Source: Bombyx mori
Taxonomy: Eukaryota; Arthropoda; Insecta; Lepidoptera; Bombycidae
NCBI RefSeq assembly: GCF_030269925.1
Contig: NC_085111.1
Coordinates: forward strand, 4,766,142-4,830,141
Length of the DNA: 64,000 bases
Direction of reading: 5' to 3'
Part shown: in pieces, positions 1 to 26,513 of the stretch
Numbering within the stretch: position 1 is the stretch's first letter
Layout: every line of letters starts with the position of its first letter
Notes under the pieces: generated by a model
Database searches by the model: none
Seen by the model: the letters and a program-made list of their open reading frames with translations, nothing else
Told to the model about the DNA's origin: nothing
Made by a program: the position numbers and the translations under genes

Positions 1-981
1 CTATTAACACATAAAAAATTCGGTTACAAGCATAATTAACCAGTGACGTAATATGCATATATATTATATTCAAAAAGCCTCGAGCACTATAGTAATCTAG
101 TTAAAGACCTACAAACAAAACCATCCCGACGTAACTGACACGTACTAACTATACATATCTATTTCGCAAATACAAAGCACTTTCGACTGTTACCTCATTT
201 CATGAACAATAAATGAAAACATAAATTCGACGCCTACGTCTATCGTGAACTCCTCGTCTAGATTCAGGTGGGAACATTGAATACTACACTGAATGTAAAT
301 TTCTTACAAAACATTATCCCGTAATTTTGACATAGGCATAAAGATAAATAATATGTACCTTTTTTTTATTGCCCTTGTGGTTACCTATTTATTTATTTTA
401 AGCAGGGGGAAATTGCTGGAATTCCTCTTATGGCACTGTGGTTGGAAGTTTAAGTGTCTCTCTTGTAAATTTAGGTCGAAGGGTAAGTTAGGATCAACAA
501 TCTTGAGGTACAAGTGAAATAGGGACTAGATGGAAATATAATACGCAAAAAAATATATTGCATTCAATCAAGGATAATGGTATTGAAGGATAATTCATTT
601 TATTTAATTTTGAAACCGTAATGTATATATTCGTCTAATTGGGCACGCTCTATAGAATGAATCTTTAAATATCAACATTTAAGGTAGGTATCATGAAATT
701 CGTCTTATTGCTAATTGTGGCGTTTATTATTTCCGCGTTTCTTACAAATAATACTCTGTATAGGATAGCCTGGTTTGTTAATAATACGTGAATCAATCAG
801 CTTATACAAAATCAGACAGAGCGCTACATCAAGTTCTCAGATGCATGAGAAACGACTGTGGTATTCAACTCTATACGCATAACAGCTTCACGGGAAAATC
901 TGTTTCATATTTAATTTTAACACCTATGATAAGAATTAAGCACACGGGCCGTAAGACTATCCTCTGAAATACTCCTGCTTA
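1..981. other. AT-rich intergenic DNA, no gene seen
   Basis: No reading frame, splice-bounded exon or RNA gene is recognisable here. A T-run followed by a short segment near 361-390 resembles the tail of a lepidopteran SINE, but too little is left to classify it. Confidence 0.6.
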
Positions 982-1223
982 TCTATACTAATATATAAAT
1001 CTACAGTGGTTTTTACGCCGTTATAACTACTGAACCATGCATCCGATTGACTTGAAACTTGGTATCCATATAGAAAATACATGTACTTAATGGATAAGCT
1101 AATATTTATACGAGTGTTGGACTCCCTACACCATTTGCGGGGGCGTTAATAATGAGTCTTTGTGGGGGTGAGAAATAATAATGTTAATTTTTAATGCCCA
1201 GCGAAGCGGACCGGTACGTCTAG
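982..1223 (+). mobile_element. Short non-autonomous Helitron (family H1)
   Basis: The segment starts with TC in TCTATACTAATATATAAA and ends with GTACGTCTAG followed by T. This matches Helitron rules: 5' TC, 3' CTAG, insertion between A and T. A GC-rich stretch precedes the 3' end. A second copy of the family lies at 12631-12815 and shares the ACCATGCATCCGATTGAC block. There is no coding capacity. Confidence 0.75.
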
Positions 1224-1314
1224 TATAATATAATGATGAGTTGACGTTTTACAGATTTGTGACAATGCATACATTTTTAGATAAGAAGGATTACTGGTGA
1301 CCCTATCGCTTTAC

Positions 1315-1665
1315 CAGTTTCATTAGCACAGGTAGGCACGGGCTTAGCCGGAAGCGGTAATATTTGCTGATAGCTGCCCGAACACCCGAACGCCCGACAG
1401 TTCGAGGGTAGCTACTTCACGGATCCATCTAATACCGGATCGGAAACACGACCTACTGATCCGGCAGGAAACTTATCGGGCTGATGTCATGGGGTAGGTT
1501 TCACGCCGAACTTCTGGACGAGATCGAAGAATGCGGTTACCAGGATCCCTGTGCCTGCTCCTAATTGTAAAGCTATTGACGTCTAATTATTGTGTTAATG
1601 GATCTGGTGGATCCGTAAGGACATTAGGATCCGTAAAGACATCGTATAGGTTACTGTCTATACTA
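1315..1665 (-). repeat. Degenerate 5'-truncated Jockey 3' fragment
   Basis: This stretch aligns by eye with 37700-38020, the end of ORF2 plus the 3' UTR of the large Jockey element, including GGATCTGGTGGATCCGTAAG against GGATCTGATGGATCCGTAAG. It has many substitutions, so it is an old copy. It lies in the same - orientation as the large element. Confidence 0.7.
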
Positions 1666-2520
1666 AGTACATAGTATTAGATGTTACTCAATAAAATTAT
1701 CGGTACATTAAGAACGTCAAGCCAAGCGAAGTAAGTAAAACTAAATTCCGTAACTTTGGACCGTCGAATACAGTCTCGTGACCAATCCGGCCCTTAACTA
1801 CTATCAAAACATATACAACAATATATATTGCTTATATTCTATATTTTAATTAATCTACAATTTATAAAACAAGTAAACGAATACTTACAGCCTTTACTAA
1901 CAGTGTTTTTAAGTGTTCATCATCTTTATCTTCACGGATTAAGGTTCATTATTCATTTAGCTCGTGAATATGGAAATTGTTGAACTACATCTGGGCGTAT
2001 GAGAAGACCTTGAGATTTGAAAGTACCGACAACAAGCGGAACATACATTCATAATTGTAACAACTATTATTATTACATTCTTGGAAAAATCTAGAACAAA
2101 ATCTAATTATTAATTGATATTATTTTAAGTGTAATTCATGGCATTTTATTCTATGAGTAACGTCGTGAGTTCCTTTCCTAAATTAAAAACCTTTAACAGT
2201 TTCTAATATTGTTAAACATTGCCTTTAGTTTAGATAGCTAAGCTACGTATTTTACATATAATCATAAAACGAAAACAGTCCATAGAAAATCGCGCAATAT
2301 GTAGCCAGCCTTTGGACAGAGACACTCTGGTTTCGACCCGACACTGAAGCCGGATATCGCGATACAGCGTCCAAGCTCACCAACCTCCAGACCATCAAGG
2401 CTATCAAGATAGTAAAGTCATACATCGACACATATAGAGCTGTTATTAAACTGAAAATCAGTTTGTTATAAATAGACAAATAGAAAACTGTCAAGTAAAA
2501 TTTTCTCTCCTATTATTATT
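1666..2520. other. AT-rich intergenic DNA, no gene seen
   Basis: An 80-codon frame on the - strand (2252-2494) has no family resemblance and no splice context, so I do not call it a gene. No repeat family was recognised. Confidence 0.55.
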
Positions 2521-3073
2521 AATTTCTTTTTTATTGCTTTGATGAGTGGACGAGCTCACAGCCCACCTGGTGTTAAGTGGTTACTGGAGCCCATAGACAT
2601 CTACAACGTAAATGCGCCACCCACCTTGAGATATAAGTTCTAAGGTCTCAATTATAGTTACAACGGCTGCCCCACCCTTCAAACCGAAACGCATTACGCC
2701 CATAGACATCTACAACGTAAATGCGCCACCCACCTTGAGATATAAGTTCTAAGGTCTCAATTATAGTTACAACGGCTGCCCCACCCTTCAAACCGAAACG
2801 CATTACTGCTTCACGGCAGAAATAGGCAGGGTGGTGGTACCTACTCGTGCGGACTTACAAGAGGTCCTACCACCAGTAATTACGCAAATTATAATTTTGC
2901 GGGTTTCATTTTTATTACACGATGTTATTCCTTCACCGTGGAAATCAATCGTGAACATTTGTTGAGTACGTATTTCATTAGAAAAATTGGTACCCGCCTG
3001 CGGGATTCGAACACCAGTGCATCGCTCAACACGAATGCACCGGACGTCTTATCCGTTAGGCCACGACGACTTC
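2521..3073 (-). repeat. Near-complete Bm1-like tRNA-derived SINE with internal duplication
   Basis: Read on the - strand, the element begins with a tRNA-like head at about 3073-2987. The head contains an A-box-like TGGCCTAACGGATAAGACG and a B-box-like GTGTTCGAATCCCGC, which is a pol III promoter layout. The body follows and ends in an A-rich tail, seen as a T-run at 2521 on the + strand. A 109-bp block (2589-2697) is repeated exactly at 2698-2806, which makes this copy longer than its sisters. The name Bm1 comes from memory of the silkworm SINE and is likely but unverified. Confidence 0.8.
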
Positions 3074-3189
3074 AAGGCCGGCGGCCTTGGCGGCCGGGTT
3101 GGCCGGGCAGGCGGGTTGGTTGTGCCGCTGGCATTAGGTTCGTAAGTGACCATGACTACTTGTCATACTCGCGGGCTCACAAAAGTAAT

Positions 3190-3390
3190 AGAAATCCGAT
3201 CCCAATTCCGATCCGGTAGTAGTTCCATTCGCGAAGCAGTTGCTCTTGAGCTGTTAGGTCTCCTTCGGAGGCGCTCGAGTAGCTGTAACAAATCCCACCT
3301 CTACTAGCTGAGCCTTTGCTCACCCATCTGTCTTGGTGAAACTGGAAAGGCCTCCTGGCCACCAGTAATCCTATCAAGCCTAAAAAAAAG
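3190..3390 (+). repeat. 5'-truncated Jockey 3' UTR fragment (subfamily B)
   Basis: It matches the 3' UTR of the Jockey element at 37648-42812: CGATCCGGTAGTAG, the GGAGGCGCTCG block and a terminal GGCCACCAGTAATC followed by an A-rich tail. It is a typical dead-on-arrival copy. Confidence 0.75.
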
Positions 3391-3534
3391 TATTAAAATC
3401 AAATTGTCAATGTTTTCTTTGTTTGATTAGTAGCTTTAGTGTTATGAATATTTATAAAAAAAAATTGTGCCGCTTTTTAAATACTAAAATATACAAAATG
3501 TATTGAAACAAAAAAAAACAGCAAAAGGAACGGG

Positions 3535-3835
3535 TCTGATTGTATTGGTTAGGCTGTCACTGAGCGTCCACTCCCGGCCGCTATCCCACTACTGCCCGAT
3601 GCGGGGACTTTTGGCTGCTGGGTTTCCCCCCTGGCCCGGTTCGCCCCTCCTTAGTTAACCTGCACCCCCCAAACTCCTTCGGGGGGTCCATATTAACACC
3701 AGGCTTAGTGCGGACGTCCAGTCAACATGGACCACTCAGCACCAGTAGGTCCTGACCTCAAACCATCCTCCGTACCCGACCTCCGGGTAGCCGGATTACA
3801 GGAGGCGCCAAACTCCCAGTCGATTATACTATTGA
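3535..3835 (+). other. Unclassified GC-rich segment, probably part of a retroelement
   Basis: This GC-rich island sits in AT-rich DNA. It includes a small hairpin (ACTCCTTCGGGGGGT) and a 77-codon open frame (3727-3960) that starts inside the island and runs into AT-rich DNA. It resembles a 5' UTR or ORF1 start of a non-LTR element, but I cannot assign a family. Confidence 0.3.
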
Positions 3836-3839
3836 AACA

Positions 3840-4385
3840 ACCGTACTGTTTTAACGTAAAGTATATATTTCAAATCTGCTTTAATTTTTTTAATATATAT
3901 GGAGTAATTTTTCTTCTTTTTTCTTCCAAAACATTTTGTTTTATAGTTGAAAATATTTAAGCTATAAGTATAAAATTAGAAAAAAATATCCGGACTCACA
4001 TAAAATAGTTTGTAAAATAACGCCATCTATGGCAATACATGGTTAGTTCAACTGTTAAGCTTTTATACAATGACTTTTTACTGTTAATTGAACCAAAATA
4101 GCATTGACGATTTCCACCTATACAATCCTGTTTATTTCTTGGTTTAGAGAAAGACCGTTACCTAACAATACTAGGACAGATCATCGAAATCTTGAAGGAT
4201 ATAATGCACGTAGAAACCGCACGTATAAAGTCTAATAAATAAGACAATTGTGCCAGGCGTATTCTAAAAAAGGTAAGGTTAAAAAATATTTTATCCACTA
4301 CAATTCTACGTTAAAAGCGAATGGTAAGTCAGAGTTGAGGCTTGTTCGAGACCCATTTATTTATTACTAATAAAACCCTCGCTAT
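3840..4385. other. AT-rich intergenic DNA, nothing recognised
   Basis: No coding frame, RNA or known repeat is visible in this stretch. Confidence 0.5.
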
Positions 4386-4392
4386 CTCTCCT

Positions 4393-4502
4393 CAGTGTGC
4401 TTAGTGTGAACTTTTTAACGTTCTCGATAGCGTAAAAGTTAGCTCGTATGGAATTGGAACGTTTGCCTACATTTGCCGCTAGGGGCTCTGCTAAGCACAC
4501 TG
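4393..4502. mobile_element. Palindromic MITE, internally deleted copy
   Basis: It begins CAGTGTGCTTAGTGTGAA and ends with the complementary AAGCACACTG. Fuller copies lie at 28511-28687 and 28779-29193. The left arm contains the family block AACGTTCTCGATAGCGTAAA; most of the right arm is missing. It has no coding capacity. Confidence 0.7.
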
Positions 4503-4529
4503 AAAATCGCTAAATGTAATATTTCCGAT

Positions 4530-4680
4530 CCTGTGGTAGATTGTGCAAAGCACTGCTCTTGCTAGGGCCAGTGTTAGCAACACTCGCGATTTGAGTCCCG
4601 TGAGCTCACCTACACGTCAAGGAGAAGCTGAAATAGCCTCTCAAGGCTGAGCCAGCATTGGCAGGAAAAAAATAGAAAAA
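4530..4680 (+). repeat. 5'-truncated Jockey-like 3' UTR fragment (subfamily C)
   Basis: It shares GTGGTAGATT, GCACTGCTCTTGCTAGGGC and the terminal AAATAGCCTCTCAAGGCT with other subfamily C copies at 15.0, 17.5, 21.7 and 59.5 kb, and ends in an A-rich tail. Confidence 0.7.
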
Positions 4681-4689
4681 AAAAGCGCG

Positions 4690-5160
4690 CCACCTACATA
4701 CATGCTACCTACATACGATAGTAGTAGCTTTATCATAACAGAGACACAGAAATACCAACAACATTGTATTAAATTAATAGTTCTTAAAGACATTTTAGCC
4801 CTATTGGGTTCGTCACAAATTATAATTATATTTAATTACCTACTTTACCTACGTTCATAAGCTTCAAAAACATAAATTGAGTCAATTATAACTTTGCTTT
4901 TTAGATTGTACTAACAACTAATTAATAGATATTGATTAAAACATTATAATGTTTTATCTATGTTTCTAAATAACATGACAAATTATGACACATTAGCGCT
5001 ATGTTCCATAAAGAATTCAATAATTTAATAAAACAAATAATTTGTGTCGTATCACCTTCCTCAGAATGCTTCCTCTTCTCTAATGCTAATATTATAAGAA
5101 TCTACCTAGATGCAGATTGATGTAAATAGTGTAGTCACCAATAATGTAGTGTTTATTTAC
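4690..5160. other. AT-rich intergenic DNA, nothing recognised
   Basis: No gene or repeat family could be supported. Confidence 0.5.
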
Positions 5161-5162
5161 TT

Positions 5163-5575
5163 CTTTTTTTATTACTTAGGTGGGTGAAAGAGCTCACAGC
5201 CCGCCTGGTTTTAAATGTTTACCGAAGCCCATAGACATCTACAACGTAAATGCCGCCACCTACCCAATATAACGACTATCCCACCCTTCAAACCGAAACT
5301 GCTTCACGGCAGAAATACACAGGGTTCTACCTACCTGTGCGGACTCACGAAACGTCCTACCACCAGTATTTACGCAAATTATAATTTGTCGAGTTTGATT
5401 TTTTATTACACAATGTTATTCCTTCACTGCAGAAGTCAATCGTGAACATTTGTTGAGTACCTATTTCATTAGAAAAATGGGTACCTGCCTGCGGAATTCA
5501 GACAACGATGCATCGCTAGATATTAATGCACCGGACGTCTTATCCTTTAGACCCATTTAGACCACGACAACAACA
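5163..5575 (-). repeat. Near-complete Bm1-like SINE
   Basis: It has the same architecture as the copy at 2521-3073 but lacks the duplication. The tRNA-like head lies at the right end (about 5485-5575 on the - strand) and the poly-A tail is seen as a T-run at 5163. Scattered substitutions and a small deletion in the body show it is not a recent insertion. Confidence 0.78.
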
Positions 5576-5617
5576 AAGCTACTTTTTGACATCTACATGC
5601 AAGCCGATATGTAGGTA

Positions 5618-6865
5618 TCTAATATATAAAATTCTCGTGTCACAGTTTTCGTTGCCATACTCCTCCGAAACGGCTTGACCGATTTTGATGAAATTTTTTG
5701 TGCTTATCCGGTATCTATGAGAATCGGCCAACATCTATTTTTCATCCCCCTAAATGTTAGGGGTAGTCCAGCCCTAAATTTTTTTTTTAATTTTTAGACA
5801 AAATTTTTAATTTCTATTTTTTTATGATACAACATACAAAAATACATACAATCCTCAATTTTCACCCCTCTACGATCAACCCTTATTTTTTATTTGCTAA
5901 TTAAAAACTTTAAATTTTTTTGCGAGAATTTTGTTTTTATTTTGTCATGACGTAGAATAAAAAAATTCATATTACTCTGAAATTTTCATCCCTCTACGAT
6001 CAACCCCTATTTTTTATTTGTTAATTATAAACTTTAATTTATTTGGCAAGATTTTCATTTTTATTTTTATTTTGTCATGAATTAAAATAAAAAATCTGAT
6101 ATTACTCTCAAATTTTCATCCCTCTATGATCAACCCCTATTTTTTATTTGTTAATTATAAACTTTAACTTTTTTGGCAAGTTTTTTATTTTGTTTTGTCA
6201 TGACTTAAAATAAAAAAAATCATATTACTCTCAACTTTCACTCTTACACGATCAACCCCTATTTTTCCATCCCGATTAATATTTTTTTTATTCTATGCAC
6301 ATATCCGCAATAAGGTTGCAAGATGGCAATCAAATATTATAATTGTAGTAGAATAAATTCTTATTCAGAGTTTATAATTTCAAGTTCCTTTAATTATGAT
6401 TTTTTTAAATTGAATTTGATCTCCCGCCCTCGCCGGTCGACTACTGATCAACTATCAATCGATCTGCTATCCCCACCAGGTGTTACCACTCATCCAGCAA
6501 ACATCACGTAGTAGGGATGAGGACGAAGCCGGTCTCCTGTCTAACTTACTATACATCATAGATTATACACTTAATATATTTGAGAGCTATACAATACTAT
6601 ACATTTTTCAGCCATGTTTTGTTGGTTTTATTTGTGTATTAATAGTATGTTCAGTAGGTCTGATAATCGGCTACTATCTGTTTTTCATACCCCTAAGTGA
6701 AAAGGGTTGTCCATCCCAAACATTAATTTTTTATTTAAATTTTTTGGATATTTTTTTTTTGTTTATAATGAGGTATTATATGGTTAAATGAGGTTTTTTT
6801 TTTCTACAGTAGAATTTCCCTAGAAATCTAATTTAAGGCAACACAACGTTTGCCGGGTCAGCTAG
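5618..6865 (+). mobile_element. Helitron-like element with tandem internal repeats (family H2)
   Basis: The 5' end TCTAATATATAAAATTCTCG and the 3' end GGGTCAGCTAG followed by T fit a Helitron. Inside, about four tandem units of roughly 120-130 bp lie at 5855-6265, each containing a GATCAACCCC-type core and an ATTTTGTCATGA block. A GC-richer block at 6415-6540 does not resemble Helitron sequence. A second copy of the start-like motif (GATAATCGGC...TTTTTCATACCCC) appears at about 6660-6700, so the element may be composite. Confidence 0.6.
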
Positions 6866-7071
6866 TATTATTATATAAACTTATGGACTGTCGACCATTG
6901 CTAAAAAAATCTGTACCGAAAATACAGCTAGCAGTCTGATGCTAAACAACATCAAACAGCTGATCATTTTTGCCAGTTAAGTAATATATAGTCTGTGGAC
7001 CTTGGTAAATAAACCTTTAGAACGAATGTTTCTTTCATCAAATGTCAATAATGTCATGTCATTTTAAATCA

Positions 7072-7076
7072 TCAGT
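7072..7076 (+). promoter_or_regulatory. Candidate initiator (TCAGT) of PASK
   Basis: A TCAGT arthropod-type initiator lies 93 bp upstream of the PASK start codon. No TATA box is seen at the expected distance. The motif is short and may be chance. Confidence 0.2.
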
Positions 7077-7168
7077 TTAAATTATTGTCGAACAACGGTA
7101 AATTTTGAAAGAATTATTTTGAGATAAAACTAGATTGATTTTTTTTTTAATATTCTTAAACTATCAAA

Positions 7169-22175
<15,007 letters not shown>

Positions 22176-22554
22176 ACACGCACACGCACATGCGCACGCA
22201 CGCACGTACACACGCACGCACGCACACGCGCGCGTCACATTCAAATCGAAAGATATACGTCAACAAGTTCATTTGCGACACTAAAACAATCCGATCTAAA
22301 CGCGGGACGAACAACTGCCAATGTGTACAGGTTTCTAAAGTACTAAAAATTAATTTCGTCGCCGAAGGTCTTTATGACCAGTAATATCAAAACTAGGTTT
22401 TTTTACCTTACTCGCTGTCGGCCAACGGCTGTCAAATGTCGTGAATACAAAACTATATGACTTGATATGACTATATGACGGCTTACGAAGTTAACACAAA
22501 TATGACACGAACCTGTTTGCTTACTAAATTTACATAGGAGACCCTTTGACTATT

Positions 22555-22560
22555 AATAAA
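22555..22560 (+). terminator. Candidate polyadenylation signal AATAAA of PASK
   Basis: The canonical hexamer lies 380 bp after the PASK stop codon. Confidence 0.4.
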
Positions 22561-23026
22561 TTATTTCACTATATTTGCGAATAATACCTAAAATATATAA
22601 ATACGATGCTCTGTTAGCAAACGAATGTCAGCACTTTTTTTTAGGAAAACGCACTATTTTTATCTAATCCACAAAAACGCGAAACGATAGCCGCCATTAT
22701 ACACTCGTATGTGTCCTTGTTTAAGTACTACAATGTGTGCATCTGTCATTAGCACACTATATACACTAACTAACAATTCTCTTTTAAGACAGACCTAAAT
22801 ATTTTAATTAAACTTCTTTCATTGATGTAGTTCCTATATATAAGTGGAATTTACTTTAATACACACAAGAAAATATGATGTGAAAGTATCAAAAAACGAA
22901 CAAAACAGACGCAATGGCCAGTGCTATCACTAATAATAAATCAGACAATCAATTAGCACATATAGAGCTATGAAAAAATCATATCAGTAATTTGTTATAA
23001 TGTATCTTAGTATAATGGGGCGGCTT

Positions 23027-23032
23027 AATAAA
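23027..23032 (+). terminator. Second candidate polyadenylation signal AATAAA of PASK
   Basis: The canonical hexamer lies about 850 bp after the stop, upstream of the Helitron at 23114. Confidence 0.35.
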
Positions 23033-23113
23033 AACAGAAGAAAGAAATTGGAAGTGTACTTACGTCGAAGCGACTCTCAATATGTACAGGCAGTGACAGA
23101 AGTGTTTTCATAA

Positions 23114-23449
23114 TCTATACATATAAATAAAATTGGAGCGTCTGTTTGTAATATTGAAATAACCGCTATTTAATACATGCATATGAATATACATACGGTA
23201 CATACACAAAAATACCATTTTGTACAATTTTTGTCTGTTTGTTCCGCCTAATCTCTGGAACGGCTGGACCGATTTTGACGAGACTTTCACTGATAGGTAG
23301 CTAATAATATAAGGAGTAACTTATGCTTTTATACTTTTTTTAGATTAGCTTCGCCCCGCGGTACGACAATAACCGCGGGTAACATCGCGGGACTCAGCTA
23401 TCAATAATAAAATTTAATGTTTCCAAAGCGAAGCGAGGGCGGTCGCTAG
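23114..23449 (+). mobile_element. Short Helitron (family H4)
   Basis: The 5' end is TCTATACATATAAATAAA and the 3' end is GGCGGTCGCTAG followed by T. An internal ACCGCGGGTAACATCGCGGG block is shared with the larger relative at 43488-44028. It is non-coding. Confidence 0.8.
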
Positions 23450-25440
23450 TGTATCATATATTTCGACATTTAATTATAGAATTAGCTTAACATTAATTTT
23501 AATATGATATTTTTAAAACACGCTCTGTCTGTGTTATTTTCAGTTACAATGTTTACCGTCTCTGTCGCCACGTAACAAAACAACATGGCAGTAGTGTTTT
23601 TTTCTTATTTTATTCATAGTTAAAAGTTGCTAGATAGATTTCAAAAATATATTTATAATGTGATGGAAAGACACGTATGTATGTTAAGTTTACTTCATCA
23701 TATCTCATGTAATTGTCTTATGAATAATTATTTGTATTTTTAAATATTAAAAAAAACAATTAAATTTAATGTATCATGGGTCTTTGCCAAAAAAAAAGCG
23801 ACCATCCTTCGACAGGTTAAAAAAAAAGGGAAATAGCGCAAAAAATTATCTTTTATTTACCGACTTACGATTATATTTAAGTTTTCTAGGTAATTTATAA
23901 TAGAAAACACCCAAAACTAAAAACTCTACACCCAACACTAAAAATCATGTACTTTATTAATATTCGTGTCGTAAATTCATAGAATCTAAAATCAAATGAC
24001 GCGCGATGTATCGCAAATTCAAAAAGTGCCAGCTACCTTCGCACGTTCACGAAAGATGAATCTACCAAAATCGCATGTGTTGGATGTTAGTTGAAATAAC
24101 ACATAATGGAAATGTTTCTCCATTCAGCTCAACCAATATTTTTTTTAAATAGAGTACTTTGTCTTGTTCAGGAGAAACATAAATTTAGTTTACAATTTTG
24201 TTCTAAATGCCTTAAAGGGATTTGAAAATTTTTCTATGGAACATATAATTTTAACTCTTATTTAAAGCAAACTAAAATATCTTACTGGTAAGCCCAAAAA
24301 ATCTATCGACAGTTATTAAGGATGTTATACATAGAATTATTAACCAACATAAACTATGGAAATTTCTTATAACGATAACGGAATTAAATCCGGTTTACAA
24401 AAATTAGCTCAAGTGGTCTCTAAACTGAGACGAAACAAACACACAAATAAGTATCTATTCTAAAAGTGTATAATAGGCACATATTCTTGTCTTTTGATCT
24501 ATGAGGCTTTAGTAAATATAGATTAGAATCTTTGTGTCAAATTTCGAAATAGTACCTTTTTCTGCAGTATTATTTATATACAATATAAGGATTTAGATAA
24601 TATTATAAGATTAAAATTAAAATTGAAATCTAAGTCGTTCACTTAGCGCAAGGGGTAAATGTAGACCAAATTTATTTAAGTATATAAGTAATTATACGTT
24701 TTGTTTATAAAAATAGTCTTCTTGTCTTTACTAAAATCGTTTCTAGATGATAAATCTCGACATTAGAAGCAGTATGATCGGAAATCAAAGATTTAACTTT
24801 TCCGTATGTGTAAAATTGTTATAAAAATGTATCAAGAATATCTCAGCGATAATTTTTATGGTGCGATTTCTTTAAATAATTGAAAGACAGTAATCTAGAA
24901 GTCGCGATCCCAAGCGAAGGACGAAATCTATACACGAAACCTTAGCAATTGTTGAAAAAATAGATTAAATACTTCTAATGTCGGGAAGTAAACAAATGTT
25001 CCTTAATGTACTATGCATTTAACTGTTGATCTCATTAGACACAATTATTGAAGAGGCACGCGGAATTTATAGAAATTAAAGGTTTTCAAACACACTGCAA
25101 GTAATACTAGAGTAAAATACCGTCTTCCGCAAGCTATTTTGCAATGATTAAATGTTTGTTTTTTAATCAAAATTCGAATGCAAGAGCGAGTGAGATAGCA
25201 ATATGTCTCCTCGCCTTCTAGGGTGACCGTATCATTATAATTGTTTTTGATACTTAGGCTAACCGCTATGGTCCTGTCCGAGATTACTCTAATTATTTGT
25301 AGCTGTAAAACGCATTTTATGTTTAATTATATTCGATATAAAACTGTTCGACAAACTGTTCGGAGGTGACATTCCTAACTCTCCCATCTCGAACATTCAA
25401 AATTACTGATTCACAATTTTAATGTTAATAAAATGTAATT
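23450..25440. other. AT-rich DNA, no gene seen
   Basis: Long runs of A/T-rich sequence without a coding frame over 70 codons. It could include a long PASK 3' UTR, but nothing in the sequence proves it. Confidence 0.5.
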
Positions 25441-25452
25441 ATCGGCTTATTC

Positions 25453-25548
25453 CCGCGTTTTTTTTTTAAATGTCAATGTTGTTTCTGACGTTTCGACCAC
25501 TGCAGTTTTCGTGATCACGAACATATAAAAAAAAACGCGAGATATTAA
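25453..25548. repeat. Small inverted-repeat element
   Basis: CCCGCGTTTTTTTTTTAAAT on the left faces TATAAAAAAAAACGCGAG on the right, enclosing TGACGTTTCGACCACTGCAG. This looks like a short MITE or a solo hairpin. Confidence 0.4.
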
Positions 25549-26010
25549 ACCATAAAATTAGTTTTGATTTTTATTATATTTAGAACTGGCTAATATCGAA
25601 GGAAAACAATATAACGTATGCGTCCTGAGATGAGATCTTATGAATTTAAGTATTAAAATATTTTAAGGCACATCGACAATTCACATAGGATAGACAAAGC
25701 TTTATTATGATAATTGAAAAAAAAAACTTCAGAGGTGTCAAGGGACACCCGAATGGAAAGAAGTTCCTTTCGATTAATTAGTGAAGGAATTGTAATTTTT
25801 TTTTTAAGTTATAATAATAAATTACGGCATTATGAAGAAAAAAAAAACAATACTATGAACTAAATTACTATTGTTGAAACGCTATCTCGAGAAACTGTAC
25901 TCATTACGCGGACGAATCAGATACGAGCAATGTCACGCGATAAGCGCCTACACGTCAATGAAGTAGGAAACCTATGGAAATGAAACGTCGACCAAAATTT
26001 CGTGCCAGTG

Positions 26011-26082
26011 TGACGTCATCTGGCCACAAAACATGGCGGCTTTAGTGCTGTACAAAAGATTTCAATGTTATCAGGTTTTATC
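26011..26082 (+). promoter_or_regulatory. Promoter-like patch: CRE palindrome and ATGGCGGC motif
   Basis: TGACGTCA at 26011-26018 is followed by AAACATGGCGGC at 26029-26040, a Pho/YY1-type core promoter motif. The ATG opens a 14-codon frame that ends at a possible splice donor (CAG followed by GTTTTA at 26075). No downstream exon was recognised, so the gene is not called. Confidence 0.25.
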
Positions 26083-26451
26083 GATAAACGTTCTGGGCTC
26101 ATTTTATTTTAAATATTGTTGAGTATTATTTATTTGTAGAATTTATACTTTAATGGGAAGTAAGTAGGTATATTGTTATGTGCAAATATGATATGATTTA
26201 GATGGGTGAAACCTAAGACAAGTTCGTCCTTCGAATTTGCCAAGTAAACGATATGATGATTTTTAAAGTTGCTACACTGATTTTATAAAGTTGTCGTTTG
26301 TCGCAAAACATAAAGATATGGCGTAGTTCAAGCCATCAGCCCATTTCTAGCATGCTAAGTGTTATCGTATTTTGAGTACGTGTTTTTCTTAGACTATTAC
26401 AATCTATTTTAATTGTTTTGCTGACTCTAAAGTCCGTAACATACTACCGCA

Positions 26452-26513
26452 GCGCACCCCAAGGAAGGTGCGCCGCACCATTTGAATCACTTTCTCTTGA
26501 GAGTGATTCAAAT
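26452..26513. repeat. Two adjacent perfect hairpins
   Basis: GCGCACC (26452-26458) pairs with GGTGCGC (26467-26473) around an 8-nt loop. ATTTGAATCACT (26480-26491) pairs with AGTGATTCAAAT (26502-26513), and the stem extends inward to about 15 bp with a 4-nt loop. They are too short for a usual microRNA precursor. Confidence 0.55.

Larger units (their letters stand above)
22176..23050 (+). other. PASK 3' UTR region
   Basis: The stop codon is followed at once by a CA/CG-rich simple repeat (22176-22232, variants of CGCACACG). AATAAA signals lie at 22555-22560 and 23027-23032, so transcripts could end near 22580 or 23050. Other AT-rich signals further down cannot be excluded. Confidence 0.55.

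Noticed and set aside
2987..3073. Possible genuine tRNA gene on the - strand
   Set aside because: A- and B-box motifs are present, but the sequence is the head of a SINE that continues into the Bm1 body, and other copies exist.
5855..6265. Possible CRISPR-like or satellite array
   Set aside because: The units are long, imperfect and contiguous without unique spacers; they are internal repeats of a Helitron-like element in a eukaryote.
26480..26513. Possible microRNA precursor
   Set aside because: The hairpin is only 34 nt, too short for normal Drosha and Dicer processing.
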